Below are positions 36,610-45,244 of a DNA stretch of 64,000 nucleotides, piece by piece. Each line of letters begins with the position of its first letter. Position 1 is the stretch's first letter. Both the position numbers and the translations under genes were made by a program. Below the pieces are notes generated by a model. It did no database searches and had not been told where the DNA came from. It saw nothing but the letters and a program-made list of their open reading frames with translations. The DNA is taken from contig NZ_CP036401.1 of NCBI RefSeq assembly GCF_004322755.1, positions 1,984,001-2,048,000 on the forward strand, given 5' to 3'. The stretch comes from Pseudoduganella albidiflava (GTDB lineage: Bacteria; Pseudomonadota; Gammaproteobacteria; Burkholderiales; Burkholderiaceae_D).

Positions 36610-37380
36610 ATGAAACTTGCGGTAACGGCATTACTTGCCTTGTCATCGGCACCACTGTTCGCGGCGCAGTTCGATGTGCTGGTGTTTTCGCGCACGGCGG
36701 GGTGGCATCACGAGTCGATCCACGAGGGCGTGACGGCGCTGCGCGAGCTGGGGCGGCTGCATGACTTCAACGTGTTCTGGACCGAGGATGCGAAGCGCGT
36801 CTTCAACGACAAGGAACTGGCGAAGTACCAGGCGGTGGTCTTCCTGTCGACCACGGGCGACGTGCTCGACGACGAGCAGCAGCGCGCGTTCCAGCGCTAT
36901 GTCCGCGCCGGCGGCGGCTATGTCGGGGTGCACGCGGCGGCCGATACGGAGCATGGCTGGCCGTGGTACCGCCAGCTGGTCGGCCACATGTTCGTGACCC
37001 ATCCGGCGGTGCAGTCCGCCGTGCTGAAGGTGGAGGATGCGAACTTCCCCGGCATGGAGCGCTTCGCGCCGCGCACGCTGGTGACCGAGGAATGGTACGA
37101 GTACGGCGCAGCACAATCGACGGGATTGCGCTACCTGCTGTCGGTCGACGAGGCCACGTACCGCCCGGAGACCGCCAAGGGCAAGGGGATGGGCGCGTTC
37201 CACCCCATCAGCTGGTATCAGCAGTACGATGGCGGCCGCGCGTTCTACACTGCGCTGGGCCACCTGCCGGCGACCTACGGCGACCCGGTATTCCGCCACC
37301 ACCTGTACGGCGGCATCTACTGGGCCGCGACGGGCCGCGGGTTCCAAACCGCGCCAGCGGCCGCCAAGCCGCCGAACTGA
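36610..37380 (+). CDS. Secreted ThuA-like protein
   Basis: A 256-residue exported protein with a signal peptide (LAVTALLALSSAPLFAAQ) and a single ThuA-like class I glutamine-amidotransferase-fold domain. Typical motifs are VLVFSRTAGWHHESI, AVVFLSTTGDVL, RYVRAGGGYVGVHAAADTE, VGHMFVTHP and the C-terminal GALGH-like ALGHLPATYGD. ThuA-like proteins occur in carbohydrate clusters and some bind or process sugars, but the reaction of this group is not settled. The ATG has GGAGGGG upstream. The palindrome array separates it from the xyloglucan operon, so it may be an independent unit. Confidence 0.82.
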   Translation: MKLAVTALLALSSAPLFAAQFDVLVFSRTAGWHHESIHEGVTALRELGRLHDFNVFWTEDAKRVFNDKELAKYQAVVFLSTTGDVLDDEQQRAFQRYVRAGGGYVGVHAAADTEHGWPWYRQLVGHMFVTHPAVQSAVLKVEDANFPGMERFAPRTLVTEEWYEYGAAQSTGLRYLLSVDEATYRPETAKGKGMGAFHPISWYQQYDGGRAFYTALGHLPATYGDPVFRHHLYGGIYWAATGRGFQTAPAAAKPPN

Positions 37381-37497
37381 CGGCGAACGTTCCCGCAGGA
37401 GCCAAGCACCTTGGCTTCGTGCGGTGGCCGGGCAGGAGGCTGGAAATCGGAATGCATCGATAGGAGGACGGCGCACCGCCCCCTCGCGTGACCGGCA

Positions 37498-38577
37498 TCA
37501 GCCCCAGGCCTGGTACGCCATCCCTTCCTGCATCACCCCGACCAGCTGGCTGTAGTTTTCCGCGCTTTCGCTGAAGCCCATCAGCACGCCCGCGGCGGTG
37601 TCATGGCCCTTGTCCAGCACGTCGAGCCAGAAAGCGAAGCCTTCGGCATCCGGTGCGCGGTTCAGCACATTGGCGTAGAAGCCCGTCAGTATCGCAGCGT
37701 TGCCTGGATTGTCGCCGTAGAGCCGGTGAAACTCGTCCGACGCGACGAATGCGTCGGCCACGCTGCGCAGGCTGGCGCCGCCATCGAGGGCGGCGATCCA
37801 GAACCCCAGCCCGGTCTGGTCCGGCGTGCGGTCGAACGCGGTCTGGTACAGCCGGTAGGCTTCGCCGGCGGGGCCATCGACGTCGAAGGCCAGCGCCACG
37901 TCGAAGAAGTCCAGCCGTTCGACGTTGACCAGCGTGTCGCTGCCGTCCAGCCCCACGGTATCGTTGACGAACAGCCGGTGCCCGGACACGGCCACGTCGT
38001 ATTCGTCCAGGTCGCCCTCGTACCACACGGTATCGATGCCGCTGCCGCCGTCGAGCAGGTCGCTGCCGCCCTTGCCCTCCAGCAGATCCCAGCCGGCGTG
38101 GCCGTACAGCGCATCGTTGGCATCCGTGCCGGTGATGTCGTCGTCATTGGCGGTGCCGTGGCCGATCGCCAGCGGCACGGTGTCGAGGTCTTCGAGGATT
38201 TCCAGGTCGACGGTGCTGCGCGGCGGGTCGGCCTGGTCCCATGACGCATCCACGTAGTACGTGCCGGAGTAGGGCGCGATGAAGCTCAGGCCATCCTGGC
38301 CGATGGGGCCCCAGCCGTCATCTTCGGCCAGCGCGAAACCGTCATCGTCGTACAGCACCAGGTTGTACGGGTCGAACCAGCTTTCCGACGTGACCGTATA
38401 CAGCGCACCCGCCACGGCCGTGAAACTGAAAATGGGAAAATCGGCCGCGTCCGGCGCGGTATCGACGAAATACGCGCTGTTGTCGTAGCCATCATCGGCC
38501 GTGCGCGGGCTGAAGGTCAGGTGGTCGGCTGTCGCCATGTCGGCATTGGACAGCTGCAGGTAGGGGAACGATGCCAT
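37498..38577 (-). CDS. RTX-type protein with DUF4214 domain
   Basis: A 359-residue protein without a classical signal peptide. Residues ~30-130 form a pre-peptidase C-terminal-like beta-sandwich (YFVDTAPDAADFPIFSF, YSGTYYVDASW). RTX calcium-binding nonapeptides follow (GTDANDALYGHAG, GKGGSDLLDGGSGIDT). The C-terminal ~130 residues are DUF4214 (YRLYQTAFDRTPDQTGLGFW, YANVLNRAPDAEGFAFW). This combination is typical of calcium-binding proteins secreted by type I systems and retained at the surface. It lies beside another RTX-bearing gene on the same strand. Its substrate or partner is unknown. Confidence 0.82.
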   Translation of the reverse strand: MASFPYLQLSNADMATADHLTFSPRTADDGYDNSAYFVDTAPDAADFPIFSFTAVAGALYTVTSESWFDPYNLVLYDDDGFALAEDDGWGPIGQDGLSFIAPYSGTYYVDASWDQADPPRSTVDLEILEDLDTVPLAIGHGTANDDDITGTDANDALYGHAGWDLLEGKGGSDLLDGGSGIDTVWYEGDLDEYDVAVSGHRLFVNDTVGLDGSDTLVNVERLDFFDVALAFDVDGPAGEAYRLYQTAFDRTPDQTGLGFWIAALDGGASLRSVADAFVASDEFHRLYGDNPGNAAILTGFYANVLNRAPDAEGFAFWLDVLDKGHDTAAGVLMGFSESAENYSQLVGVMQEGMAYQAWG

Positions 38578-38753
38578 CGGTTGCCTCGCAAGTGGGTTTG
38601 CGACAGCATAATCCCGCCGCGCGCGGGGCGGGCGGCGGGATTACACTTTGTTGCAATGGCAAGGAGAACCGTTATGAAGCCAGCGATTCAAGGAGAGGAT
38701 CCAGGCGATGGATTGAAGCGGCGGCGCTGCATGCCGGCCCGCCCCGCAGTCCA

Positions 38754-39911
38754 TCACGACAGGTCGTAATACCCCAGGAACTGCTCCTGCTGGCCGACCA
38801 GCGGCACCTCGGCGGCGGCGGCTTCCGGCGCCGGTGCCTCGCGGAACAGCGCAACATCTTTCGAGGTCTCGAACTGCAGCGCCAGCACATCGGTATCCAG
38901 CACCGGTGCCTCCGGCATGACCTTCGACGACACCGGTGCGGCCAGCGCGAGGGCGCCGGTGGACAGCGTGAGCGTCGTGTCCGCGAAGCGCAGCAGTTCG
39001 ATGTTCGACAGTGTGTCGCTGCCTTCCGCGCCGGCCACGGTCCACGCGCCGGTGCCGGTGCGCACGACCGTGTAGGCGTTGCGCAAGCCGTTGTAGAACG
39101 CGGTATCGGTGCCGGCGCCGCCATTGAGCGCGTCGTTGCCGCCGGCGCCTTCCAGGATATCGTTGGCGGCGCCGCCGGTCAGCGAGTTGGCCGTGCCCGT
39201 GCCCGCGAGCCAGCGCGCACCGGTGGCCGAATTGACACCGATGCTGCCGGCCAGGCCGTCGCCGCCGTACAGCCACTTCAGCGCGGCGATGTCGTACTCG
39301 CTGAACGTCGAGTGAATGCCGCCGGTGTGCGTGTACGACATCAGCGTGTGCGACGTGTCGTCCGACGCGGACGGCAGCCTGGTCGTGCCCTCGAACGGAT
39401 GCTTCAGGCCGAGCATGTGCCCCAGTTCGTGGAGCAGCGTTTCATAACCCTGCGTGCCCCGCGCCAGGTTGGCGTTCATGCCGCCCCATTCGGCGTTGTC
39501 GAGATAGACATACGAAGCGGCGCTGAACTTCGTGACGACGCCGCTGCTGTTGTAGGAGTAGCCGATGCGGTTGCTGTCCAGGCCCGTGGTACCGGAGCCG
39601 GCCAGGTTGGCGTTCGCGAAGTGCACCTGCGCCAGGTTGGCGTCGGCCGTTTCCACGAAGTTGATGCCGGTGAGCTTGGTCACGTAAGACATGGCGCCCC
39701 GCGTGGCCGCCGCCTGGGCCGTCGTGAACGCCTTCGGGGCGCTCAGCAGCATGGTATTGCCCGCCTCCAGGTTGCTGGCCACGGAGAACGAATAGTAGAG
39801 GGTATTGGTGCCGGGAGTGACGTAGTTCCAGTTCGGCAGGTTGCCGAGCAGTGCGTCGATATGGTTGTAGCCGGAGAGGGTGGTGCTGGTAGCTTGTGCA
39901 ACGGTTGCCAT
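38754..39911 (-). CDS. Serralysin-like zinc metalloprotease with RTX repeat
   Basis: A 385-residue secreted protease of the M10/serralysin type. The metal site is complete: HELGHMLGLKH (His161, Glu162, His165, His171), with the Met-turn in SHTLMSYTH. An RTX calcium-binding segment follows (NDILEGAGGNDALNGGAGTD). The C-terminal ~100 residues are Ala-rich and end in YYDLS, resembling a type I secretion tail. No N-terminal signal is present, as expected for type I export. The ATG at 39911 is chosen over a GTG at 39965 because family proteins begin close to this point. No ABC transporter for type I export is in the window. Confidence 0.87.
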   Translation of the reverse strand: MATVAQATSTTLSGYNHIDALLGNLPNWNYVTPGTNTLYYSFSVASNLEAGNTMLLSAPKAFTTAQAAATRGAMSYVTKLTGINFVETADANLAQVHFANANLAGSGTTGLDSNRIGYSYNSSGVVTKFSAASYVYLDNAEWGGMNANLARGTQGYETLLHELGHMLGLKHPFEGTTRLPSASDDTSHTLMSYTHTGGIHSTFSEYDIAALKWLYGGDGLAGSIGVNSATGARWLAGTGTANSLTGGAANDILEGAGGNDALNGGAGTDTAFYNGLRNAYTVVRTGTGAWTVAGAEGSDTLSNIELLRFADTTLTLSTGALALAAPVSSKVMPEAPVLDTDVLALQFETSKDVALFREAPAPEAAAAEVPLVGQQEQFLGYYDLS

Positions 39912-40028
39912 GGATGCCGGGAGCCCTTGAAACAATGGAAGAGCCCCAGTATTCGCGGCGCGCACGGCCCGGTCAACCGTGCGCGCGGTGAGTGTGCACT
40001 CCTGGTCAGAGTGTCAGTGGCCGCTCTG

Positions 40029-42386
40029 TCATGCCTGTTCGGTCACCAGCTTGTCGCCCACGTACACGCGGTAGCGGCGGATGCGGCCGGTCACCCCGTC
40101 CGGTCCCTGCCGCGGCGTGTAGCGCAGGCCGGCCACCTCGAACGTGGCACCCAGGTCGAGCACCAGCCGGTGCGGCGGCTGCGCCACCGACTTGCTGTAG
40201 CCCGAATGCCAGAAGTCGGTGTTCTGGCCATTGATCGCGTTCAGCGCGGTGCCGTCTTCCTTCGACGCTTCCTCGCTGCTGGCGAAGGCGATCGTCCACA
40301 GCGTCTGGTTCAGCGTCTTGCCATCCTTGCCCAGCAGCGCCAGTTCGGCGATCGCCGCGAACGGCTTGCCGTCGAACGCATCGAGCGCCTCGATGCACAG
40401 CTGGCGGCCGCTGGCGGCTTGCGCGAACGGCACGTCCTGCGTCGCGCCGCCCGGCTGGAAGCGCCCCTCGTGCACCGGTTGCACGCCCTGCAGCGCCAGG
40501 CGTGCGGTGCTGGGCGGGCGTGCCAGGTCGCGCTCCGGGCGCAACCGGTCGAGCACGGGTTTCGCCACGCCGGCGATGCGGTTGTCCTGCGGGCCGGTCA
40601 GGTCCAGTACCACGACCTCGTTGCGGCCCGCCTTGATCCACGGGCCGGGCAGGTACATCGTCTGGGTCGGGCCGATGCTCCAGTAGCGGCCCAGGCAGCG
40701 GCCGTTGATCCACACGATGCCCTGGCCCCACGTCGTCATGTCGAGGAAGGTGTCGGCGGCGCTGGCGGCGTCGAAGCTGCCGCGCCAGAAGGCCGGCCCT
40801 TTCGTTTTCCCGGCCTTCCATTGCAGCGGCGGCAGCACGCCGTCCGCATCGAAGTCGATCGCGCGGATCTCCCAGTTTTCCAGCGCGACCGCTTCTTTTC
40901 CTTTCTCCCGCAGCGTGACGGGGCCGTGCAAGCCCTTGCGGTCGTGGATTTCCACGCCGAAGTTCACGCGCGCGATCGTGTACAGCAGGATTTCCAGCGT
41001 GGTGGTCTTGCTGCGCGCCGGCAGGTTGACGCGGAAGCGGCGGTAGCGCGTGTCCAGCGTGCCTACTTCCTTGCCGTCGATGTACACCCACGCCAGGTCG
41101 CGCACCTTGGCCGCCTCCAGCGTGGCGGCCGGCCCGGCCGGCAGGGTGACGCGGTAGGCGATCACGCCGCGGCTGATGTCGTATTGCTCGATCGGCTTCG
41201 GCGTGGCATCGCGGATGACGCGCGCCGGCAGGTTGGCGAACACCGGCGCCGTTTCGGCCAGCGTGAATGCCGGGATGGTCATGACCGGCATGTGCGCCGG
41301 CGGCCGCGGCAGCGTTTCGCCCGGCGCCAGGTGCTTGCCGATGCCGGCGCGGTAGGCGTCGAACTTCTCGCCCACCCAGCCGGCCTCGCTGATCGGCGCA
41401 TCGTAGTCGTAGCTGGTGGTATCGGGCCGGAACGGCCGGTCGCAGCCGCCCCACAGCCCGAACGATGTGCCGCCGTGCGCCATGTAGAGGCTGAACGAGC
41501 CGTTCGCCGCCAGCATCGCCTCGATGTCGGCCACCGCCTTGGCGGCGCTGCCGGTGCGGTGCGGCGCGCCCCAGGTATCGAACCAGCCGGAGTAATACTC
41601 GCCGCACATCAGCGGGCCTTTCTGCACCTTGGCCAGTTCGGCGAAGCCGCGCTGGGGATCGCTGCCGAAGTTCGCCACCGAGAACAGTTCCGGGATATGC
41701 GTCTTGGCCACCGCGTTGGTCGGGTTGCACTGGAACAGCGGCACGTCGAAGCCGCCGTCGAGCAGCGCCTTGCGCATCACGCGCATGTATTCCAGGTCTT
41801 CGCCGAAGAAGCCGTATTCGTTTTCCACCTGCACCATCAGGATCGGGCCGCCCTGCGTGACCTGCTGCGGGCCCAGCACGCGGCCCACTTCGCGCATCCA
41901 GCGGCGCACCGGTTGCACGAAGTTGTCGTCGCGGGTGCGGAGGAATGCGTCCCCCGGGCTCTTCAGCAGCCACCATGGCAGGCCGCCCATTTCCCATTCC
42001 GCGCACGCATAGGGGCCGGGGCGCAGGATCACCCACAGGCCCTCGGCCTGGGCCAGCCGGCAGAATTCGGCGGCGTCGCGCTGGCCGCTCCAGTCATAGC
42101 GGCCCTCGCGCCACTCGTGGTAGTTCCAGAACAGGTAGGCGCAGACGGCATTCAGGCCCATCGCCTTGATCGCCTTCAGCCGGTGTCCCCAGTATTCCCG
42201 CGGCACGCGGGCGAAGTGCACCTCGCCGCAGCGGATCTGCACGGGCTTGCCGTCCAACAGGAAGTCGTTGTCGCCGACGGCGAAACGGTGCGCGGGAGCG
42301 GCGGCGCCGACCGAGGGAAGCAGGGTGCTGCCGACGGCAGCGGCGGTGCCGAGCAATACGCGCCGGCGGGAAGGCTGGTTGGTCAT
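40029..42386 (-). CDS. GH35 beta-galactosidase, twin-arginine exported
   Basis: A 785-residue beta-galactosidase. The N-terminus [20 protein letters not shown] has the look of a twin-arginine signal. The GH35 barrel has GEVHFARVPREYW, acid/base Glu190 in VQVENEYGFFG and nucleophile Glu263 in MCGEYYSGWFD. C-terminal jelly-roll domains end in a discoidin/CBM32-like module (FEVAGLRYTPRQG, YRVYVGDKLV). The ATG overlaps the transporter stop (ATGA), so it is co-transcribed with the MFS gene and LacI regulator. It would remove terminal beta-galactose from the glycan handled by this locus. Confidence 0.92.
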   Translation of the reverse strand: MTNQPSRRRVLLGTAAAVGSTLLPSVGAAAPAHRFAVGDNDFLLDGKPVQIRCGEVHFARVPREYWGHRLKAIKAMGLNAVCAYLFWNYHEWREGRYDWSGQRDAAEFCRLAQAEGLWVILRPGPYACAEWEMGGLPWWLLKSPGDAFLRTRDDNFVQPVRRWMREVGRVLGPQQVTQGGPILMVQVENEYGFFGEDLEYMRVMRKALLDGGFDVPLFQCNPTNAVAKTHIPELFSVANFGSDPQRGFAELAKVQKGPLMCGEYYSGWFDTWGAPHRTGSAAKAVADIEAMLAANGSFSLYMAHGGTSFGLWGGCDRPFRPDTTSYDYDAPISEAGWVGEKFDAYRAGIGKHLAPGETLPRPPAHMPVMTIPAFTLAETAPVFANLPARVIRDATPKPIEQYDISRGVIAYRVTLPAGPAATLEAAKVRDLAWVYIDGKEVGTLDTRYRRFRVNLPARSKTTTLEILLYTIARVNFGVEIHDRKGLHGPVTLREKGKEAVALENWEIRAIDFDADGVLPPLQWKAGKTKGPAFWRGSFDAASAADTFLDMTTWGQGIVWINGRCLGRYWSIGPTQTMYLPGPWIKAGRNEVVVLDLTGPQDNRIAGVAKPVLDRLRPERDLARPPSTARLALQGVQPVHEGRFQPGGATQDVPFAQAASGRQLCIEALDAFDGKPFAAIAELALLGKDGKTLNQTLWTIAFASSEEASKEDGTALNAINGQNTDFWHSGYSKSVAQPPHRLVLDLGATFEVAGLRYTPRQGPDGVTGRIRRYRVYVGDKLVTEQA

Positions 42387-43921
42387 GTGTTTCTGGTTCC
42401 AGGTGGATGAAGGGCGCGCAGGCGCGCCAGGCAAACCAGGCACAGCGCCGAGAAAACGGCGCCGCAACCCAGGGTAAGACGGTAATCGTGGCCGGACAGG
42501 TCCAGCAGCGGACCCTGCACGATGCCCAGCAGGATGCTGGCCGAGACCACCACGAAATCCTTGCTGGCGTTGAACTGCACGAAGCGCTCGCGCGGGAACA
42601 GCGCCATCGGCATCGACGCGGCGGCGGTCCACCAGGCGCCCGAAACGATCACGTGGCACAGGTAGATGGCCTGGAAGCTGGCGGCATCGTCGACCACCAG
42701 CGCGCCCAGTGAAGCGAGCGCGCAGTACAGGGTCATCACGAGCGCCGAGATGCGCATGGCGCCGCAGCGGTCGACCAGCCAGCCGATGGCGAATGCGGAG
42801 CCGATCGACACCGCGTAGCCGACCGCGGTCAGCATGCCCAGCGTGGCCTTCGGTACCGCGCTGGCATGGGCGAAGAACTGGTAGAACGTGTTGAACGGAT
42901 TGAACGTGATGGCGGCGCAGACGAACATCGCGACCGCCCACAGGATCGGCGGGGTCATGAACCCCCTGGGCAAGCCGGGGCCACGCGCGGCCGGTTCGGG
43001 GGAGCCGGCGCTGCCGGCGCCATCGGCGGCATCGGCGACATCGGCGACATCGACCGCGACGGCGGGCGCCGGCGGTTCGCGCACGGCCACGCACATCGCC
43101 ACCAGGCAGCCGCCGAAGACCAGGCCGGTGCAGGCGAGGATGGCGGACAGGTGATGGTCGGTCAGCGCGAACACCCATGTGTGGAAGGCGATGCCGGCCC
43201 CCAGGCCGACGATCCGGAACAGCGCGTAGAAGCGCCCCAGCCAGCCGAACGGCACCACGTCGTTGACCAGTCCCGTGAACAGGGACAGCGCGCACAGCGC
43301 GGCGCAGTCGAACAGGGTCCAGAACAGGCCGAACGCCGCCAGCCGGCAGAACCGCGCGCCGGGAGACCAGTCGCCCAGTGCCGCGTCGAACGCCGCGCCC
43401 AGCGCCGGGGAAAAGGCCAGCCCGAGCAGGGCCAGGCAGCCGGCCGGTGCCGCCACCAGCAGGAAGGGCCGGCGGCGCCCCAGGCGGCCACGGTGCCGGT
43501 CCGAACGCCAGCCAACGATCGGCACGATGAACATCGACAGCAGCGCCGGCACGGTCGACAGCAGCAGCGACGTGGCGGTATCGGAAGCACCGGCCACGCG
43601 CAGCAGTTCCAGGGCCGACGGCAGCGCTGCGCGGTCGCGCATGGCGATGCCCAGGTCGCCGAGCAACAGCCAGCCCAGCATCCCGGCCAGTGCGGCAGCG
43701 CCGACCGCGCTGCTTTTTACTCCTGCGCCGACCGCGCTGCTTCTAACTCCTTCGCCGGCCGCGCTGCTTTTTATGCTAGCGCCGGCTGCGCTGTTTTTGC
43801 TGCCTGCGCCGGCCTTGCTGCTTTTAGTGCCTGCGCCAGCCGGCATCGGCACGCCCGCAACCGCGACCGTCCCCTCGACGGGGTGGCGGGGCAGGGCGGT
43901 GCCGGCGGCCTGGCGCATCAT
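42383..43921 (-). CDS. MFS sugar transporter with repetitive N-terminal extension
   Basis: A 512-residue inner-membrane transporter of the major facilitator superfamily. About twelve hydrophobic segments and the loop [19 protein letters not shown] recall glycoside/sucrose-proton symporters. The first ~75 residues are soluble and made of a 9-residue tandem repeat ([10 protein letters not shown] type), not found in normal MFS proteins. The central loop is Ala/Asp-rich. The gene lies three bases after the LacI stop and overlaps the GH35 start. It would move mono- or disaccharides released in the periplasm into the cytoplasm. A start further downstream, near [14 protein letters not shown], is possible. 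Confidence 0.85.
   Translation of the reverse strand: MMRQAAGTALPRHPVEGTVAVAGVPMPAGAGTKSSKAGAGSKNSAAGASIKSSAAGEGVRSSAVGAGVKSSAVGAAALAGMLGWLLLGDLGIAMRDRAALPSALELLRVAGASDTATSLLLSTVPALLSMFIVPIVGWRSDRHRGRLGRRRPFLLVAAPAGCLALLGLAFSPALGAAFDAALGDWSPGARFCRLAAFGLFWTLFDCAALCALSLFTGLVNDVVPFGWLGRFYALFRIVGLGAGIAFHTWVFALTDHHLSAILACTGLVFGGCLVAMCVAVREPPAPAVAVDVADVADAADGAGSAGSPEPAARGPGLPRGFMTPPILWAVAMFVCAAITFNPFNTFYQFFAHASAVPKATLGMLTAVGYAVSIGSAFAIGWLVDRCGAMRISALVMTLYCALASLGALVVDDAASFQAIYLCHVIVSGAWWTAAASMPMALFPRERFVQFNASKDFVVVSASILLGIVQGPLLDLSGHDYRLTLGCGAVFSALCLVCLARLRALHPPGTRNT
43698..43832. repeat. Five 27-bp tandem repeats in the MFS gene
   Basis: Five consecutive 27-bp units start at 43698, 43725, 43752, 43779 and 43806, each opening with GCGCCG(A/G)CC or a close variant. 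They encode nine-residue repeats in the transporter N-terminal extension. The count is a whole number of codons, so copy-number change would keep the frame. Confidence 0.85.
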
Positions 43922-43924
43922 CCG

Positions 43925-44995
43925 TTATGCGGCGGAATCCGCAGCCGAATCGTTGGAGGAATCGGCCACCGAAGCGGCGTTGCCCGCCGCGACGGGGCCG
44001 GTGGACTGGCGGATCACCAGCTCCATCGGGAACGCGGTCCTGTCCGGCGGCACCGTGCCACCCTGGGCCAGCGTGACCACGTCACCCACGGCGCGCGCCG
44101 CCAGCTCGGCCAGCGGCTGGCGCATCGTCGTCAGCGGCGGGAACACGTGGCTGGACAGGGGGATGTCGTCGAAGCCGATCACGGAAATATCCGCCGGCAC
44201 CTTCAGGCCGCGGCTGTGGATCGCGTCGATCGCGCCATAGGCCATCTCGTCGTTGGCGGCGAAGATCGCCGTCGGCGGGCGCTTCAGCGCCAGCAGCTGC
44301 TGTGCGGCGGCGTTCCCGGCAGCCTGGTTGAAGGCGCCGCCAACGACCAGCGCCGGATCGACGCGGATGCCGGCCGCGCGCAGCGCGTCCTTGTAGCCTT
44401 TTTCGCGTTCGGCGCTCTGGCCGGTGCCCGCCGTGCCGGCGATGAAGGCGATGCGGCGGTGGCCCAGCGCGAGCAGGTGTTCCACCGCCATCCGCGCGCC
44501 GTTGCGGTTCTCCAGCGCCACGACGGGCAGGCGCACGGCGCGCGCGTCGTAGTGCACCAGCACGCACGGCATACGGTGCTGCTCCAGCACGTCCAGGTAG
44601 CCGTCCGCGCCGTTCGGCATCACCAGCAGCAGGCCGTCGCACAGCTTGCTCAACATGTCGACCGTGCCGGCGCGGGCCGGGCTGTCGAAGCGCTCGGCGT
44701 TGAACAGCAGGATGTCGTAGCCGCGTGCCCGCGCTTCGGCGCTGATCTCGCGCGTGACTTCGTGCAGCACCAGCGAGCCGTAGTTGTTGACGAACACGCC
44801 GATCAGGTTGCTCTTGTCGCCGCGCATGCGGCGCGCCAGCATGTCCGGCGTGTAGTTCAGCTGGGCGGCCGCTTCCATGATGCGGGCGCGTGCCGATTCC
44901 GACACGTAGCCGACGCCGCGGATGGCCCGCGATGCGGTGATCGGCGAGACGCCGGCGATTTTTGCCACTTCACTGAGCTTGCTGGTCTTGCGCAT
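43925..44995 (-). CDS. LacI-family transcriptional regulator
   Basis: A 356-residue sugar-responsive repressor. The N-terminal helix-turn-helix and hinge are canonical ([47 protein letters not shown]). The periplasmic-binding-protein core has [20 protein letters not shown] and [20 protein letters not shown]. The last ~25 residues are a Ser/Ala/Asp tail. It is first in a LacI-MFS-GH35 operon and divergent from the TonB receptor. Two matching palindromic operators lie in the shared upstream region (45069-45086 and 45187-45204), so it likely controls both arms and itself. The inducer is unknown. Confidence 0.93.
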   Translation of the reverse strand: MRKTSKLSEVAKIAGVSPITASRAIRGVGYVSESARARIMEAAAQLNYTPDMLARRMRGDKSNLIGVFVNNYGSLVLHEVTREISAEARARGYDILLFNAERFDSPARAGTVDMLSKLCDGLLLVMPNGADGYLDVLEQHRMPCVLVHYDARAVRLPVVALENRNGARMAVEHLLALGHRRIAFIAGTAGTGQSAEREKGYKDALRAAGIRVDPALVVGGAFNQAAGNAAAQQLLALKRPPTAIFAANDEMAYGAIDAIHSRGLKVPADISVIGFDDIPLSSHVFPPLTTMRQPLAELAARAVGDVVTLAQGGTVPPDRTAFPMELVIRQSTGPVAAGNAASVADSSNDSAADSAA

Positions 44996-45068
44996 GGGGG
45001 CTGTACGGTGGCGAATGTGCTGTTCGGGAGGCCCGACTGTACCAGAGCACGCATGATTCTGGCGGGAA

Positions 45069-45086
45069 TGTGGTCACGTTACCACA
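45069..45086. promoter_or_regulatory. LacI-type operator 1
   Basis: TGTGGTCACGTTACCACA, an 18-bp palindrome with one mismatch between half-sites, 74 bases upstream of the LacI start codon. Same half-site as operator 2. Confidence 0.7.
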
Positions 45087-45186
45087 TCGAGCAAAATTTC
45101 CCTCCGAACTTTATTCAATGGAGTCAATGGTTTACGTTCGCTGCGTGAAACCGCTCAATTTTGTGAGCAGTTCGATGAAAAGACTG

Positions 45187-45204
45187 TGTGGTAACGTGAC
45201 CATA
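45187..45204. promoter_or_regulatory. LacI-type operator 2
   Basis: TGTGGTAACGTGACCATA, the same half-site TGTGGTAAC in inverted form with two mismatches, 41 bases upstream of the receptor start. Centres of the two operators are 118 bp apart, allowing looping between the divergent promoters. Confidence 0.7.
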
Positions 45205-45244
45205 ACTCGTGGCATCGAGATAACCATATAGATCGGAGACGGAG

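Noticed and set aside
42866..45148. Large plus-strand open frame across the MFS and LacI genes
   Set aside because: Both minus-strand genes are well supported by motifs and overlapping stop/start codons; the plus-strand product is low-complexity and arises from codon bias and the 27-bp repeat.
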